Shown here piece after piece: positions 1-8,957 of a stretch of DNA of 64,000 nucleotides; within the stretch, counting starts at the first letter, position 1; every line of letters begins with the position of its first letter. The DNA is taken from assembly GCA_003389215.1 (NCBI GenBank), contig QQVP01000119.1, positions 186,001 to 250,000 on the forward strand, in the 5' to 3' direction. This stretch comes from Planctomycetota bacterium (GTDB lineage: Bacteria > Planctomycetota > Planctomycetia > Pirellulales > UBA7805). Made by a program: the position numbers and the translations under genes. The notes under the pieces are model-generated. The model saw only the letters and a list, made by a program, of their open reading frames with translations, searched no databases and was not told where the DNA came from.

Positions 1-695
1 ACGGCTTGTACGGCGGAGCCGATTACCTGGACAGAGTGGTCGTGAATCGTTCCGTGATCGGCGGCAATCAGGGGAGGCACACGGCTCAAGGGAAACTATA
101 CCAGCAGCGTGCAGAGTTGGCGTTTCGTGCGGGTCGTTACAACGAAGCGGTACGACTGGCCAACCACGCCATCGTCGAGATGCCGCGCGATGGCAAACTA
201 TTGTTGTTCCTTTCGCAGAGCCTGTTTGCCACGGGTGACTATCGAGGCGCCGCGGCGGCCGTCCACCAAGCTTCGACGATGCTGGACGAGTCAGATTGGG
301 GTTACGTCGTGAAGAACTGGCGCAACTACTATCGAGGCGCTGCGTACCGCGAAGCGATGGATAAGCTGAACACGTTCGTCAAAGAGAATCCGGACGCGGC
401 CTACGCTCGCTTCTTGCGGGCGTATCATTTCGGGTTCTTGGGACAGGAAGAGTTTGCGCGCAAGGAAATGGCCAACGCGATCGAATTGGAAAGTCGCGAT
501 CAGTTGGCGATGGAGTTGCTAAGCAGATTCGGCGGCAAACCGGCGGTCGAATCGTCCGATGCTGCAGATGTCGATCGAACGGGCGGCGCCAGTCCGATCG
601 AGGAGGAGCGCAATGGTGAAGCCGAACACGATCACGGCGCTCACAACCACGATGCTCACGAGCATGGTCACGACGATCATCGGGGCCGCGAGTGA
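1..695 (+). CDS. TPR-type protein with His-rich tail (5' end outside window)
   Basis: The frame is open to the left edge, so the true start lies upstream. The visible part, about 230 residues, has helical TPR-like units (an AELAFRAGRYNEAVRLA type helix pair near residue 35, another around 70-90 and a third around 125-165), which normally mediate protein-protein contacts. The last 30 residues are rich in His, Asp and Glu with repeated HDH/HGH pairs, a likely metal-binding tail. The end faces the leftward gene run with about 18 bases between stops. The His-rich tail fits the metal-handling theme of the region. The function itself cannot be named. Confidence 0.7.
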   Translation, partial: GLYGGADYLDRVVVNRSVIGGNQGRHTAQGKLYQQRAELAFRAGRYNEAVRLANHAIVEMPRDGKLLLFLSQSLFATGDYRGAAAAVHQASTMLDESDWGYVVKNWRNYYRGAAYREAMDKLNTFVKENPDAAYARFLRAYHFGFLGQEEFARKEMANAIELESRDQLAMELLSRFGGKPAVESSDAADVDRTGGASPIEEERNGEAEHDHGAHNHDAHEHGHDDHRGRE

Positions 696-713
696 GAGCC
701 GCTGAGGCGGCCG

Positions 714-1181
714 TCAGTCTCCCATGTCGGAGTTTCCGTGCGTGCTCTTGGAACGATCCAATCTTCGCATCAGCAGCATCACGGTCGGCGGTATGATGAG
801 CCATTGCAGGATCGGGGTCAGGCCGATGCCGAACAGAACCGGCATTGACGGCGCGTACTGCCACGTTTTCGAGATCGTTGTATTGAACCATTCACTGAAA
901 ATCGTATAGCCCAGTCCGATCATCCAGAAGATCAACATCGCGATGAGATTTCTGTCGCGAATCCAACGGCGCGTTCGGAAGGCAAGCGACGTCAACCAAA
1001 AGCTTGCCACGAGGATCATCACGTCTCCGACCGTGCAGTGCAGCCTGGTCCAGACGACATACCAGAGCCCGCGCACGTGGTCCGTGTAAAAGGACGAGTG
1101 CAAGAACTCCCACACACCGTGTAGCAGACCACCCCATACGGCAAGTTGGACTTCGGGAATTATGCGGAGTCGCGTGAACAT
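714..1181 (-). CDS. Hypothetical four-helix membrane protein
   Basis: A 155-residue protein with four hydrophobic stretches (about residues 12-28, 48-66, 80-98 and 112-138) separated by short Arg/Lys-rich loops, so it is almost certainly an inner-membrane protein. The tail is charged (RRLDRSKSTHGNSDMGD). I recognise no catalytic motif and no family. It lies 10 bases downstream of the phosphoesterase gene on the same strand and is probably the last gene of that leftward unit. The N-terminal half contains several His and Trp residues (HGVWEFLH), but a metal or haem role would be guesswork. Confidence 0.65.
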   Translation of the reverse strand: MFTRLRIIPEVQLAVWGGLLHGVWEFLHSSFYTDHVRGLWYVVWTRLHCTVGDVMILVASFWLTSLAFRTRRWIRDRNLIAMLIFWMIGLGYTIFSEWFNTTISKTWQYAPSMPVLFGIGLTPILQWLIIPPTVMLLMRRLDRSKSTHGNSDMGD

Positions 1182-1191
1182 GGTTAGTCGG

Positions 1192-1752
1192 TTACCGCTC
1201 CGTCGCAGCGTCGCTCTTCAGATTTACACGGTGGCCGGCACGTGCATTTCCATTGCTGTTCTCAGCAAGCAACGAAATCAGCTTGGCTTGTAAGGGCTGC
1301 GTTTCCAGGATAGCGACCGATGGTTGCCCATAGGTCCAGCCGCCCGTCTCGCCAGGATTGACGAGCAATCTTCCTTCGCCATCGTGCTGAATGGCGGCTC
1401 GATGCGTGTGGCCGAAGACAACGACGTCACTGCCTTCCGCCTGGCCGCGAAGTAGTTCCCGCTGGTGCGTCACGAGAATCCGCGTCCCGTCTGGAGCACG
1501 AAACCCGAAGGGCGGTTCCGCCAGATGACCGATGATGCTCATTCCACTACGAATGCCGATGCGGTTTCCTTCGTTGTCCCCGAAACAGCCGACGAAGGGG
1601 CAATTCAACTGACGTAGCGGCGGAATCGCGATTGTCGAGACCAGGTCGCCGGCAAACACGACCAGTTCACAGTCATGCTCGTTGAACACGATTACGGCTC
1701 GGCGAATGTTGTCCAGGTGATCGTGGCTGTCGGCGAAAATGCCAATGCGCAT
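1192..1752 (-). CDS. Metallophosphoesterase of the YfcE/MJ0936 type
   Basis: A 186-residue calcineurin-like phosphoesterase, probably acting on small phosphodiesters in the cytoplasm with two bound metal ions. The family's metal ligands are visible in order: D8xH10 in FADSHDH, GD at 35-36, GDN at 58-60, H96 and the closing GHTH at 114-117. The core (about 155 residues) has the usual length for YfcE-like enzymes; the last 30 residues are an unrelated polar extension. It follows the antiporter gene by 10 bases on the same strand, so co-transcription is likely. The true substrate is unknown for most of this family. Confidence 0.88.
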   Translation of the reverse strand: MRIGIFADSHDHLDNIRRAVIVFNEHDCELVVFAGDLVSTIAIPPLRQLNCPFVGCFGDNEGNRIGIRSGMSIIGHLAEPPFGFRAPDGTRILVTHQRELLRGQAEGSDVVVFGHTHRAAIQHDGEGRLLVNPGETGGWTYGQPSVAILETQPLQAKLISLLAENSNGNARAGHRVNLKSDAATER

Positions 1753-1762
1753 GTCGGTCCTC

Positions 1763-3019
1763 TCAGTGGTGAAATGGCATTTCGGTCAACGGTTGGTGTT
1801 CCGCCACGAGCTTCTCTGGCGTCGGTTGCGTGCGCCGGGCGTACCATTTCGCGGCGGGGTAGGCCGAAAGTCCGTGGCAGAAGACGCTCAACATCACGGT
1901 TGCCATGGCGGCGACGAAAATCTCCTGGCGCCCAGGCACTTCGATCTCGTCCAACAGTACCATGGCGAAGACAATCGAGGCGACACCGCGCGGCCCAAAC
2001 CAGCCGACAAACAGGCGCGTGTCCCTTCGCAAGCGTGTCCCGATCAAGCTGACGGCGACGGGCAACATGCGGACCACGGTCAGGCTCAGAATGCTAAAGC
2101 CGATGACGTACAGATTGAGCCCGTCGAAGACCAGCGGGGCAAACACCGCGCCGAAGACCAGAAACACCAACAGCGTCAGCAATTGCCCTTCGGCGTCGGC
2201 AAACTCATAAATCGCGTCGCAGATTGCCCGCGATACGTTTCCCACCGTCAGCCCCGCGCAAAAGGCGGCAATGAAGCCGTTGCCGCCGATCAACTCGGCT
2301 GCGCCAAAAGCCAGCAGCGCCAAAGCGAGAGATGCCAGTTCCAGAAATGAATGGCTGATCCATTGACGGTTCGCGGCCCGCTGGATCAACTTGCCGCCCA
2401 CCAGGCCGACGGCGATTCCGACAAGCGGACCGAGTATGATTTGCATCGCACCGAATCGAAGCCAATACGCTGTCGTTTCGGGATGTTCCGCCGCGCGGGC
2501 GCAGCACAAGAACATCAGAAAGACAGGCAAACACAGCCCGTCATTCAAACCGCTCTCGACACTGATCGCCTGGCGAATCCGGACGGGCACTAGCCGATTT
2601 GTGACCACCGCGTGTGCCAGGGCGGCGTCCGTCGGTACGATGATCGCCGCCAGGACGGCCGCCTGCCAGCCACGAAGCTGCGGAAACAGCAGCCAGGCGG
2701 TGAGCGTCCCCACGGCGATACTGAGCGGCAAGCCGATCGCCAAGAGTCGAACCGGTAAGTTGTGTTCTCGACGCAACAGATTCAAGTCGATCCGTGCTGC
2801 GTCCGTGAACAACACGACGACCAACGTGACTTCCGCCAAGACGTGGATAACACGGGTATCCAGGTCGATGTCAAGCAGACCCCAGCCATCCGCGCCAATG
2901 GCAAAGCCAAAAACAACGAACGCCATGGGCGCTGTAATCAGACTCTGGCGCAGCCGCGCTGACACCAGCCCGAAGACGATTATCCCCAGCGCAATGATCG
3001 AAACGTCGGTAACATCCAT
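1763..3019 (-). CDS. Cation:proton antiporter, CPA1/NhaP type
   Basis: A 418-residue polytopic membrane protein with about 11-12 hydrophobic segments. Two signatures of the CPA1 family are visible: the VPTDAAL motif with D131 in the middle of a helix, and ESGLND at 155-160, whose Asn-Asp pair is the usual proton/cation site of electroneutral NhaP-type exchangers. It probably exchanges Na+ or K+ for protons across the inner membrane. In this window it accompanies a putatively Na+-linked N-ATPase, so a shared role in sodium handling is a reasonable inference but not shown. The cytosolic regulatory C-terminus is short. Confidence 0.88.
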   Translation of the reverse strand: MDVTDVSIIALGIIVFGLVSARLRQSLITAPMAFVVFGFAIGADGWGLLDIDLDTRVIHVLAEVTLVVVLFTDAARIDLNLLRREHNLPVRLLAIGLPLSIAVGTLTAWLLFPQLRGWQAAVLAAIIVPTDAALAHAVVTNRLVPVRIRQAISVESGLNDGLCLPVFLMFLCCARAAEHPETTAYWLRFGAMQIILGPLVGIAVGLVGGKLIQRAANRQWISHSFLELASLALALLAFGAAELIGGNGFIAAFCAGLTVGNVSRAICDAIYEFADAEGQLLTLLVFLVFGAVFAPLVFDGLNLYVIGFSILSLTVVRMLPVAVSLIGTRLRRDTRLFVGWFGPRGVASIVFAMVLLDEIEVPGRQEIFVAAMATVMLSVFCHGLSAYPAAKWYARRTQPTPEKLVAEHQPLTEMPFHH

Positions 3020-3094
3020 TTTCGGCCATGTATTCGCAGCAAACGGGCCAGGCCCGTCGCACGAAACGGACCGAAGTGTCCGGCGTTTTGTCGC

Positions 3095-3475
3095 TTACGA
3101 AGTAGATACTGGCAGTCCTTCATTGATCCACTGACGTGCCTGGTCCGCTTCGCTTTGGTCAAAGTAACGGATGTCGGCCGACGTGAAAGGTCGGCAGAAT
3201 GTTGCCATCCATTTCTCCCATGTGCGATCCCCGACCATCGCCAAACGCTCGATGTCTTTGAAGTGCTTGATGTCGAACTTGATGTCTTCCCAAAGTGCGG
3301 CCAGATTCCATCCCTGAAATTCTCGCATATCGAACAGCACGCGAATCTTGCCATGCTGCTCGATCAATCGCTCCGTTTCTGGAACGAAGCGATGATAGTC
3401 GTCCGCCGTCAGTTTGCCGCTGGCCTGAATGGTCAGGACTTTTCCGTCGCGGTCTTCGAGCAATTCGACACTCAT
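3095..3475 (-). CDS. SpoIIAA-like (STAS-fold) protein
   Basis: A 126-residue cytoplasmic protein. The pattern matches the SpoIIAA-like family: an early beta strand (KVLTIQASGKLTADDY), a middle FDMREFQGW segment, then helices with IKHFKDIERLAMVGD and a closing ADQARQWI. Members resemble CRAL-TRIO/STAS folds and are often found with stress or transport genes, but their ligand is not known. It sits between the Met-rich protein and the antiporter on the same strand with short gaps. The assignment rests on overall pattern, with no catalytic residue to check. Confidence 0.75.
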   Translation of the reverse strand: MSVELLEDRDGKVLTIQASGKLTADDYHRFVPETERLIEQHGKIRVLFDMREFQGWNLAALWEDIKFDIKHFKDIERLAMVGDRTWEKWMATFCRPFTSADIRYFDQSEADQARQWINEGLPVSTS

Positions 3476-3510
3476 GGTTCACCTTCCTTTCATGTTTTGT
3501 CAGCGTTCAT

Positions 3511-4404
3511 TCAGTGTTGGCCACTCGTGCCGGCCGCCGTGTGATCCGCCGGCAGCGTTCCAATCAGTGTTTTTCGTTGTTCGTCGGTCAGCACCTTGGC
3601 CGCTTCGCCGACCGCGCGGATGAAGGCAATTCGTTTGTCGCCGCGAAGCTTTTCAATCTCGCGGACCTTCGCTTCGATCTTGGATGCGTCAGGAGCGTCC
3701 GCACTGGTGAGCACCCAAAGTTCCTGTTCGCCCGCATCAATCCAGCGGTCAAACGTGGCTTGCCCCAGCAGCGTCTGCTCTTTCATCTGATTGAGTTTGG
3801 TCTGCTGTTCTTGAGTTAGCGTAATGTGTTGCGGGTGGTCGAGAAAGAAGTTCGTTGAGCCAATGTGGTAGATGTGCGAAGCACCAGGAAAGCCTGGCAG
3901 CGCCGACGCCATTTGCATCGAGCCCATGCGCTTCATCCGGCCCATCATCGACATGCCGTCGCCTTCCATCATTTTCATCCCGCCCATGTCCGACATGCCG
4001 CTCATGGCCTGGTTCGATTGCATCGAACTCATGCCTGGCATCATGCCCATTTGACCGCCCATCATGCCGCGGTTCATCATGCCCTTACCCTGCATCGAGC
4101 CGCCTTGCATGCCACCCATCTGCATTTTGCCTTTGTGACCGGAATGGGATGACGCATCGGCTGCGTCGGCGGCTTTGGCCTGATGATTCTGCTTCAACGC
4201 AGCCTCAAGCTTGGCGACTTTCGTTTGCAGTTCCCGAAGCTGCTCGGCCAGCGAATTCTCGACTTGATCCGAACGATGGCCATGTTCGCTTCGCGCGGCA
4301 CTCTTGGGATCTTGGTCTTGTGCGGCTGCGTAGGTGGGGTAGAGCAACAAGCTCACGGCGACCACAAGAACCAGAGATAAGAAGCATTGTATACGATGGC
4401 TCAT
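3511..4404 (-). CDS. Exported Met-rich Spy/CpxP-like protein
   Basis: The start at 4404 begins a clear signal peptide (MSHRIQCFLSLVLVVAV, cleavage near AAAQ at 27-29), giving 297 residues. A helical stretch (50-75) leads into a Met/Gly-rich region at residues 94-165 holding 26 methionines in 72 residues, typical of Cu(I)/Ag(I) binding. After it comes a Spy/CpxP-like helical part with LTQEQQTKLNQMK near 196-208 and a later LTDEQRKTL. I infer a periplasmic copper-binding or copper-stress chaperone. The gene belongs to the leftward run opposite the Cus efflux genes. A longer in-frame start at 4467 exists but would hide the signal peptide. Confidence 0.8.
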   Translation of the reverse strand: MSHRIQCFLSLVLVVAVSLLLYPTYAAAQDQDPKSAARSEHGHRSDQVENSLAEQLRELQTKVAKLEAALKQNHQAKAADAADASSHSGHKGKMQMGGMQGGSMQGKGMMNRGMMGGQMGMMPGMSSMQSNQAMSGMSDMGGMKMMEGDGMSMMGRMKRMGSMQMASALPGFPGASHIYHIGSTNFFLDHPQHITLTQEQQTKLNQMKEQTLLGQATFDRWIDAGEQELWVLTSADAPDASKIEAKVREIEKLRGDKRIAFIRAVGEAAKVLTDEQRKTLIGTLPADHTAAGTSGQH

Positions 4405-4423
4405 GGCGAATTCCTCGATCGAA

Positions 4424-5764
4424 TCACAGGTAGGGGCAGTGTATGCCGAGCGATTCCCAGAACGCATGAGGGACGGGAATCAGGATTAAGAACAGCAACA
4501 AAAACGCAAGCGCACCGAGGGTAGACCGGCCGACATCCAACTTCGTCACGTCGTTCATGGCCGGAATACCTTTTGCGCCGGCGATGAAAAATGCGATGAT
4601 GGCCCAGAACAAGAGGCCGCTCCACACAAACAGTCCCAACAGAAACAGCGAGATCAGCGCGGCGGAGCTAATCGCGGTACTGCGTCGCTGACCGAACATG
4701 GCGTCCGCAATGTGTCCGCCATCAAGCTGGCCGATGGGCAACAGATTGAGTGCCGTCACCAGCAATCCAAGCCAGCCGGCGAACGCCAGCGGATGTAGGG
4801 CCAGCACATGGCCTTGCGAAATCGCCTCGCCCAGCGTCAGTTTCGCCATTCCCGCCAACAGGATCGACGACCCGACCGTCGTTCCGTGGTGAAATGCCAC
4901 CGGCTCGTCGCTCGGCGGGACTACGTCGGACATCCCAAGTCCGATCCACAGCGCCGGCACAGCGAACACCAAACCGGCCAGCGGCCCCGCCACGCCCACG
5001 TCAAACAACGCCCGTCGCGTCTCCGACGGCGATTTCAATTGAATGAACGCGCCGAACGTGCCGAGGGCGAAGGGCACGGGAATGAAAAACGGCAATGTTA
5101 CTTTCATCCCGTGCGCCCGTGCGGCGAAGTAATGTCCCAACTCGTGCGCGCCGAGGATCAACATCAACGTCAACGAGTACGGCAAACCGACCGTAAAGCG
5201 GCTCGGCTCAGCCAACAGGTTCACGCCCTGGTGCAGCGCGCCGGCCCACGTCGTCGTCACGATCGTCGCCAAGAACAGCGCCAAATTGATCCACGGACTG
5301 CGATCTTTGGTAGCCGCCTGCTCCCAGCGACCTGGCAGCAGGACGACGCGAGGTTGCTGACCTTCATCCTCTTGGAGAAGCGGCGTGACGTTGGTGTCTT
5401 GAAATCGCTGCTTGAGCGTCTGGTAAGCCTCGTCGGCGTCTTGCAGCAACTCGCCTTCGATGACCAGCGCCTGGCCGACCTGGCGACGCGACGTTGGTCG
5501 AAAAACGCCGCTGAGCTGTTCAATGTCGCCTTCACCAACTGGGATTGGCTCCTCATCCGTATCGTGCTGTGTGGCTTCGGCTGTGTGGTGCCCACAAGCA
5601 CCGGCGGCCCAGTGAAACATCGCCAAACAACACAGAACGAGAATCAGCAATACGAACAGCGGGTTGATGGTGATGCCGAACAGCAAGAGCCCGTAGAAGA
5701 TCAAGATCGGCAGCAGACACATAATCAGCATCAATGCTGCGCCAGATAACCGTTGCTCTCTCAT
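4424..5764 (-). CDS. Site-2 protease family (M50) membrane metalloprotease
   Basis: A 446-residue intramembrane zinc protease. It has two N-terminal membrane helices (about 10-50), a soluble insert of about 100 residues, and the M50 core with HELGH at 207-211 (zinc His and catalytic Glu) and the second zinc motif LDGGH at 347-351; further helices follow. Such enzymes cleave membrane-bound substrates, often anti-sigma factors. Two ECF-type sigma genes and one membrane anti-sigma factor lie in this window, so a regulatory link is possible but unproven. It overlaps the preceding small gene by an ATGA junction, so the two are surely co-translated. Confidence 0.9.
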   Translation of the reverse strand: MREQRLSGAALMLIMCLLPILIFYGLLLFGITINPLFVLLILVLCCLAMFHWAAGACGHHTAEATQHDTDEEPIPVGEGDIEQLSGVFRPTSRRQVGQALVIEGELLQDADEAYQTLKQRFQDTNVTPLLQEDEGQQPRVVLLPGRWEQAATKDRSPWINLALFLATIVTTTWAGALHQGVNLLAEPSRFTVGLPYSLTLMLILGAHELGHYFAARAHGMKVTLPFFIPVPFALGTFGAFIQLKSPSETRRALFDVGVAGPLAGLVFAVPALWIGLGMSDVVPPSDEPVAFHHGTTVGSSILLAGMAKLTLGEAISQGHVLALHPLAFAGWLGLLVTALNLLPIGQLDGGHIADAMFGQRRSTAISSAALISLFLLGLFVWSGLLFWAIIAFFIAGAKGIPAMNDVTKLDVGRSTLGALAFLLLFLILIPVPHAFWESLGIHCPYL

Positions 5765-5991
5765 GCTTCACTCGTTTCGCCTTCCGGCTGCGTTTCACCG
5801 TTGAGTTCGGCTTCAGCCTGTAACCAAAATTCAACGCCGTCGCAGCACGGGCAACCGGCCGCTTCCCACTTGTAGTACGCCCGCTCGCGAGTCTGTTCGC
5901 AGGCCGCGGCATCGTGCGCGCACTGTTGCTGGTCGGCATCGGTGTCTTTCGTCTTCTTCTTTGGCAGTGTGACAGTTTTCGGTCCACTCAT
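5761..5991 (-). CDS. Small DUF2934-type protein
   Basis: A 76-residue soluble protein carrying the DUF2934 pattern: RERAYYKWEAAGCPCCDGVEFWLQ at about residues 36-59, here with an extra Cys pair (CPCC) that could bind metal. The family has no established function. The stop overlaps the start of the site-2 protease gene by four bases (ATGA). The N-terminus is Lys/Asp-rich. The gene is short but real, judged from the conserved core and the coupled overlap. Confidence 0.75.
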   Translation of the reverse strand: MSGPKTVTLPKKKTKDTDADQQQCAHDAAACEQTRERAYYKWEAAGCPCCDGVEFWLQAEAELNGETQPEGETSEA

Positions 5992-6030
5992 GGATGTCTC
6001 CTTTTCGGAATTTGCGTAGAGCCGGCGGCC

Positions 6031-6825
6031 CTACTTCGGTTGGAAATTATTTGGCTCAACGTCAAAACGTTCCGCACACCGAAGGGAACAGAACACGTAG
6101 CGATTCCCGTTTCTCGTACGCCGCGCCGCGGCTTTTCGCGGAGCAACCCACATGCCGCAAACAACGTCCTGCTGGCTGCCTTCGACGGGCGATGAACTTA
6201 CGTCGCTCGTTCCGCGGCAAAAAACCGACGGCTGCCGGAAATGCTCGGTGCGATAAGCGTCCAGCAACTGTTCGACCAAGCGGCGAGGCTCGTCGTCGTA
6301 AATGACACGGGCGCCGGTGTCCTTATTGCACGTGACCAGGATGTCCGCAACCATGTCGCTGATGCCGCCACTGCCGGTCAGCACGCCGATTAGTTTGCCT
6401 TCGTCGTACGCAATTGCCAGTTCGCCGAGCGTGCCGCTGCTTCCGCCAACGATGACGACGATGTCGCTGCTGCGGATATTCACTACTTCGCGACCCATCA
6501 AGCCGCTACCGGTGAAAATCAGTACGTCGTGAGCCAGCGTTGGCGATTCATACTTGAACGCGTGTTCGTCGAGGCTCAAGGCCGGTGAAATGCCAATGAC
6601 CGTCCCGCCACGACGCTTCGCCCCACGCGCGGCGGCCAACGGAAGACCTGGGCAGGCTCCTGTAATCGTGACACAATCGGCATCGGCGACGGCTTCGCCG
6701 AGCAGCATCGCCTTGTCGAGATGCTCTACGGGAATGTCGCTGCCTGCACCCCCCATGACGCCGATTTTCAGCGGCATCTGTGTAGTGTCGCCTCTTACGT
6801 TGGTGGAAGCGCCTGTCTCAGACAT
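6031..6825 (-). CDS. LOG-family protein fused to a YHS-type metal motif
   Basis: A 264-residue protein from ATG 6825 (AGGA lies 7 bases upstream; a GTG three bases earlier is also possible). Residues 18-195 form a LOG/Rossmann nucleotide-binding domain with GVMGGAGSD near the start and GGSSGT at 127-132 followed by E135, the LOG active-site region known from cytokinin riboside phosphoribohydrolases and nucleotide hydrolases. Residues 220-264 are a YHS/TRASH-like module: VVCGMWV with C223 and YVFCSLRC with C246 and C250. YHS modules bind metals or mark copper proteins. The fusion is unusual and the substrate is unknown. Confidence 0.82.
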   Translation of the reverse strand: MSETGASTNVRGDTTQMPLKIGVMGGAGSDIPVEHLDKAMLLGEAVADADCVTITGACPGLPLAAARGAKRRGGTVIGISPALSLDEHAFKYESPTLAHDVLIFTGSGLMGREVVNIRSSDIVVIVGGSSGTLGELAIAYDEGKLIGVLTGSGGISDMVADILVTCNKDTGARVIYDDEPRRLVEQLLDAYRTEHFRQPSVFCRGTSDVSSSPVEGSQQDVVCGMWVAPRKAAARRTRNGNRYVFCSLRCAERFDVEPNNFQPK

Positions 6826-6841
6826 CACACGTCCTGCAGCC

Positions 6842-7507
6842 TCACATAGGCTTTACTTGCACATACGCCGTCGGGTTCTGAGAAAACTTGACCTGACAAT
6901 CCGTCGAACAGAAGTAGTAGGGATGGCCGAGGTGCGCCGCGCTGGCGGCAGCCGATGACCGGCTGATCCGCATTCCGCACACCGGATCGGTCGCAGCTTC
7001 CTCGTCGAAGTCCTCTCCACCACGGTCGATCCGCAGATAAGCGTCGAGAAACTCCAGCAGCCGCTCTTCAACCCAATCGGCGACCACCGCGTCGTTTACT
7101 TCGTCCAATGGCAGTGTCAGTTTGTCGTGCTCGTTGAACTTGATGAACAACGGCATCATGGACGCGTCGTAGCCGACAACAACCTTCTCAAAGCGGACAT
7201 CGTGCTCGATGGCAAACTCTACTTTTGTGCTCGCAGGAAAACGTTCACAGTATCCAAACCAGCACGAACAGTGGCCGGCTGGTTCGTTCTTGGTCAGGCT
7301 TGCGTTGGCGAAATAGCTTGCGAGCGTTTCCAGCCGCGGTTGAACGACGATCTCGTTCAGCCGCGCCGCCTGTTGCTCGAAACGCTCGCGTCGCGCGCCT
7401 ACTTCGGCCATATACCGCTCAGCCTCATCCGGCTCCCAATGCGGCTGGCGATTGGCGTCGGCTAGCTGCTGCTGCACGTGCTTGGCGAATTCGATGAGAT
7501 CGCTCAT
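6842..7507 (-). CDS. Hypothetical protein with C-terminal YHS domain
   Basis: A 221-residue protein (ATG at 7507; a GTG one codon earlier is possible). The first 165 residues are unfamiliar: a charged helical start, a Cys-rich HCSCWFGYC patch at 79-87 and a beta-rich part. The end is a textbook YHS domain: DPVCGM at 174-179, then YYFCSTDC at 197-204 and NPTAY. YHS domains occur in copper ATPases and mercury or copper proteins and bind soft metals through the Cys residues. It sits 17 bases from the LOG-YHS gene and is probably in one operon with it. Confidence 0.78.
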   Translation of the reverse strand: MSDLIEFAKHVQQQLADANRQPHWEPDEAERYMAEVGARRERFEQQAARLNEIVVQPRLETLASYFANASLTKNEPAGHCSCWFGYCERFPASTKVEFAIEHDVRFEKVVVGYDASMMPLFIKFNEHDKLTLPLDEVNDAVVADWVEERLLEFLDAYLRIDRGGEDFDEEAATDPVCGMRISRSSAAASAAHLGHPYYFCSTDCQVKFSQNPTAYVQVKPM

Positions 7508-7513
7508 CACGCA

Positions 7514-7963
7514 TCACTCTTTCTTCAACTTGGCCAAATACTCATTGGGGTTGGCCAACAGTTTGTCTTTACAGCCGTCACAGCAAATCCACACTTGCTG
7601 ACCGTTCACGTCGATCTTGTTCGGGGCACCCATCGTGCCCAGCATCTCGCCACTGACGGGGCAGAAATGCTGTTTCTCAGCCGACGCAGCGTCCTCCGGC
7701 GAGAGCTTCGCCAATTCAGCTTTCATCTTCTCCATGTCCGTCTGCCCATGTTCATTGTGTTCTCCGTGCTCATCGTGTCCGCCATGGTCGCCATGCCCGC
7801 CATGCCCGCCGTGATCGCCGTGCCCATTCTCAGAGCCGGTGCCTTGTCCGTTCGTCGGCGGACTGGGCGTTTGCTCAGCGTTATTGGACGGAGAGCCACA
7901 GCCGTAGATCGCGAGTGAAACAACCGCCAGAACGATCGTGCCAAAAAGAATTGTACGCTTCAT
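7514..7963 (-). CDS. His-rich lipoprotein with Cys metal-binding tail
   Basis: ATG 7963 is preferred over 7975 because AGGA lies about 6 bases before it. The 149-residue product starts with a lipoprotein signal (lipobox ending at C22), then a Gly/His-rich stretch (48-73) with about ten HG/GH pairs, then a helix and a YHS/TRASH-like end: FCPVSG at 100-105 and CCDGC at 127-131. It is probably a membrane-anchored periplasmic binder of copper, zinc or a similar metal. The gene sits seven bases from its YHS neighbour. His-rich linker plus Cys motif resembles other planctomycete metal lipoproteins, but I cannot name a family. Confidence 0.8.
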   Translation of the reverse strand: MKRTILFGTIVLAVVSLAIYGCGSPSNNAEQTPSPPTNGQGTGSENGHGDHGGHGGHGDHGGHDEHGEHNEHGQTDMEKMKAELAKLSPEDAASAEKQHFCPVSGEMLGTMGAPNKIDVNGQQVWICCDGCKDKLLANPNEYLAKLKKE

Positions 7964-8051
7964 GAGAATCCTCATTTTAATTGTTTGTGATAAACCACCC
8001 CGTCATCAACGCTGATGGCGGGATGGCGCGGTTTGCGGTCGGCCAACTGGC

Positions 8052-8621
8052 TTACTTGCTCTGCGTAGACGACTTGTCTTTCGTTTCGCCGCTTTCAGCC
8101 TTGATTTCGAGTTTGCGCATCAGTGCCGCGTGCTCGGCCATGGCTTTTTCCAGTTCCTTGGTGATGACATTGCAGCACTCCATGCCAACGGTTCCATCGA
8201 CCGTGTCCTGCTGGCACGCGGCGTGCAACGTCTTGTGCTGCGCAGCCGCCTTCGTGAGATGCTCTTCGATTACCTTCAGACTAGCCAAGACTTCTTTGTC
8301 GCCCGCGTACTCTTCGCGGACCGTGGCAAGTTCCTTCTTCGCGGCGTCAATGTTCCGGCCGAGTTCAGCCGACTCTGTTTTGGCGACCTCCGGTTGGATC
8401 GTGCGGGCCTCGCGTGAGTAGCGGTAGAAACCGCGTGAGTAATCCCGCGCGTGCCGCATATTGCGTGAGGCACGCTGGTTGGACCAGAATCCCTTGCCGA
8501 ATTCGCCGCGGGCCTTCGCGCCCGCGTCCCGTTGGGCCAACGCGGCTGTCGGACCCGAAGCGACAACCATCGCGGCGATCACCAGACACAAACTCAACAA
8601 CACCTTTCGTTCGCAACACAT
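8052..8621 (-). CDS. Exported hypothetical protein with helical Cys/His C-terminus
   Basis: ATG 8621 has AGGAG about 10 bases upstream and opens a signal peptide (hydrophobic 7-24, ALAQ near 27-30). The mature part of the 189-residue protein starts basic and aromatic (FWSNQRASRNMRHARDYSRGFYRYSREAR), then becomes a long helix with HKTLHAAC and MECCNVITKELEKAMAEH. The Cys and His residues could bind metal. It is the first gene of the leftward run and is divergent from the ECF sigma gene, so both may share the control region between 8622 and 9030. No family recognised. Confidence 0.7.
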   Translation of the reverse strand: MCCERKVLLSLCLVIAAMVVASGPTAALAQRDAGAKARGEFGKGFWSNQRASRNMRHARDYSRGFYRYSREARTIQPEVAKTESAELGRNIDAAKKELATVREEYAGDKEVLASLKVIEEHLTKAAAQHKTLHAACQQDTVDGTVGMECCNVITKELEKAMAEHAALMRKLEIKAESGETKDKSSTQSK

Positions 8622-8957
8622 GGCTCGCAAACTCCTCATGGCCGTGCCTGGGACAACGCGAGCCACTACGCCGAGGCCGCAGTTCATCCAGGCTGGGAAC
8701 AGATCGACGGGATCATCGGACACGTGAAAACGGCTCGATTCCATCCGCGTACTGCACCGTTGGATGCAAGCCACACGTCGTTTCTTCACGGCTTCGAGCA
8801 GAAATGTGATCGGCGCGAGGTGCGCGCCGTGTGCGAATACGCACAACCACGCCGCGCGGCCGCTGGGCGAATTCGACCATCGTTCCGGCTGCAGCGGTCG
8901 ATTGGGCCTGTATTTGCGAGTGCCAGCGGCTAGACTGGCGGGCGTGCCTTCCCAGCA

